Below, in pieces: positions 25,824 through 26,267 of a DNA stretch of 26,267 nucleotides; the first letter of the stretch is position 1, and each line of letters begins with the position of its first letter. The notes under the pieces are model-generated. The model was not told the origin of the DNA. It saw only the letters and a list, made by a program, of their open reading frames with translations, and did no database searches. Origin of the DNA: Flavobacterium psychrophilum (lineage in GTDB: Bacteria; Bacteroidota; Bacteroidia; Flavobacteriales; Flavobacteriaceae); assembly GCA_945878515.1 (NCBI GenBank), contig CAMCTL010000031.1, forward strand, positions 1 to 26,267. Direction: 5' to 3'. The translations under genes and the position numbers were made by a program.

Positions 25824-25829
25824 TTTTTG

Positions 25830-25912
25830 GATTTTAGCCCTTCGACAAGCTCAGGGTGACGTTTAGATTGTAGATTTTAGCCCTTCGACAAGCTCAGGGT
25901 GACGTTTAGATT
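25830..25912. repeat. Two direct 40-bp repeats in the der leader
   Basis: Identical 40-bp copies at 25830-25869 and 25873-25912, separated by GTA. Each contains CCCTTCGACAAGCTCAGGG, an imperfect palindrome (CCCT...AGGG) that I recall as a widespread dispersed motif. They lie between the der promoter and its start codon, so they should be transcribed. Confidence 0.85.
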
Positions 25913-25971
25913 TTAGCTAACCAAAATCATTATGCTCTTAAAATCAAACAATAAAGTATTTCTAATTTTTT

Positions 25972-26002
25972 GCAAAGGTAGTGTTAAATACCATACTATC
26001 AA
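25972..26002 (-). promoter_or_regulatory. der promoter
   Basis: On the minus strand TTG (26002-26000), 19 bp, then TACCTTTGC (25980-25972): close to the Bacteroidota consensus TTG-N19-TAnnTTTG. Transcription should start near 25965, giving a leader of about 140 nt. Confidence 0.7.
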
Positions 26003-26054
26003 TTTTTTTACTATTTTGCAATGCTTTTAACTTGAATTCATTTTATTTTAAAAG

Positions 26055-26187
26055 TTAAACCACATAGAAAAATGATTTTTTTTAAATAGAAAGTCGCTTC
26101 GCTTAACATAGTGTTCATAGCTATGTGTAAATAAAATACCTATGAAAACCTGTAATTTATGTTTTTCTATTAATCTATGTGGTTTAA
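26055..26187. repeat. Palindromic repeat of the CATAG family
   Basis: Arms TTAAACCACATAGA (26055-26068) and TCTATGTGGTTTAA (26174-26187) are perfect inverted copies. The core holds CGCTTCGCTT (26095-26104) and CATAGCTATG (26116-26125), as in the repeat 5648-5828 but in reverse orientation. No gene inside. With the der promoter and the 40-bp repeats it accounts for most of the gap 25824-26217. Confidence 0.7.
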
Positions 26188-26217
26188 AATAATACTCTAA
26201 CCTAAAAAAATGTTGTT

Positions 26218-26267
26218 ATGGATGCCAATAATGAAATCAGACTTCGCTTGCGTTTTTACAAAGATGT
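26218..26267 (+). CDS. Start of an unidentified gene, cut by the window end
   Basis: An ATG at 26218 opens a frame to the end of the window: M-D-A-N-N-E-I-R-L-R-L-R-F-Y-K-D-V. The residue pattern looks like real coding sequence, and the frame of the nearby ATG at 26210 is less plausible. Too short to identify. Confidence 0.4.
   Translation, partial: MDANNEIRLRLRFYKD

Overview
The window comes from the chromosome of a Flavobacterium-like member of the Bacteroidota. The DNA is AT-rich. Several promoters carry the TAnnTTTG -7 box typical of the phylum. There is a large TonB-dependent-receptor-type outer-membrane protein, a zeaxanthin-type carotenoid cluster and many short dispersed palindromic repeats of the kind common in flavobacterial genomes. 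No rRNA, tRNA, CRISPR array or insertion-sequence transposase was seen.

Layout. (1) Positions 6-3839: a substrate-binding lipoprotein, FecCD-type permease and ATPase of an iron-siderophore/cobalamin-type ABC importer. The operon is split between permease and ATPase by a repeat-bounded segment encoding a GxxExxY (PD-(D/E)XK-like) protein. (2) 3875-5004: two minus-strand RNA-modification genes, trmL and an rluE-like pseudouridine synthase. (3) 5173-7598: a small disordered protein with its own terminator, a dispersed repeat, rmuC and a small membrane-anchored protein. (4) 7746-19894: a candidate light-response region. A TIGR01777 oxidoreductase (minus) diverges from a plus-strand operon: TetR-like regulator, ABC1 kinase, SDR with altered active site, folE, SDR-DUF2867. 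This converges on a minus-strand operon: carH, crtI, crtB, crtZ, lycopene cyclase, SRPBCC protein, photolyase. (5) 20355-25823: prfA (plus), an outer-membrane beta-barrel receptor and der (minus). (6) 25824-26267: two 40-bp tandem repeats, the der promoter, another dispersed palindrome and the start of an unidentified gene.

How the genes fit together. The MerR-family regulator next to crtI keeps the sequence hallmarks of the B12-dependent photoreceptor CarH: W147-x9-E157-H158 and E195-x-H197-x-x-G200. I found three 34-bp sites of the same design, a TTTGTTTA-like half, 16 bp, then an inverted AAACAA half. They lie at the start codon of carH, at the start codon of crtI, and between the TIGR01777 gene and the TetR-like gene. 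The simplest model is that CarH in the dark represses all three promoters, and that light releases carotenoid synthesis (phytoene to zeaxanthin), photolyase, GTP cyclohydrolase I and several oxidoreductases of unknown substrate. The repressor model and the role of the uncharacterised enzymes are inference.

The other notable layer is a family of imperfect palindromic repeats at 2355-3030, 5648-5828 and 26055-26187, with a related but different one at 1155-1238. They share CATAG-containing arms and, in three cases, a common core. One copy carries the GxxExxY gene between direct repeats, which raises the question of whether that protein acts on the repeats.
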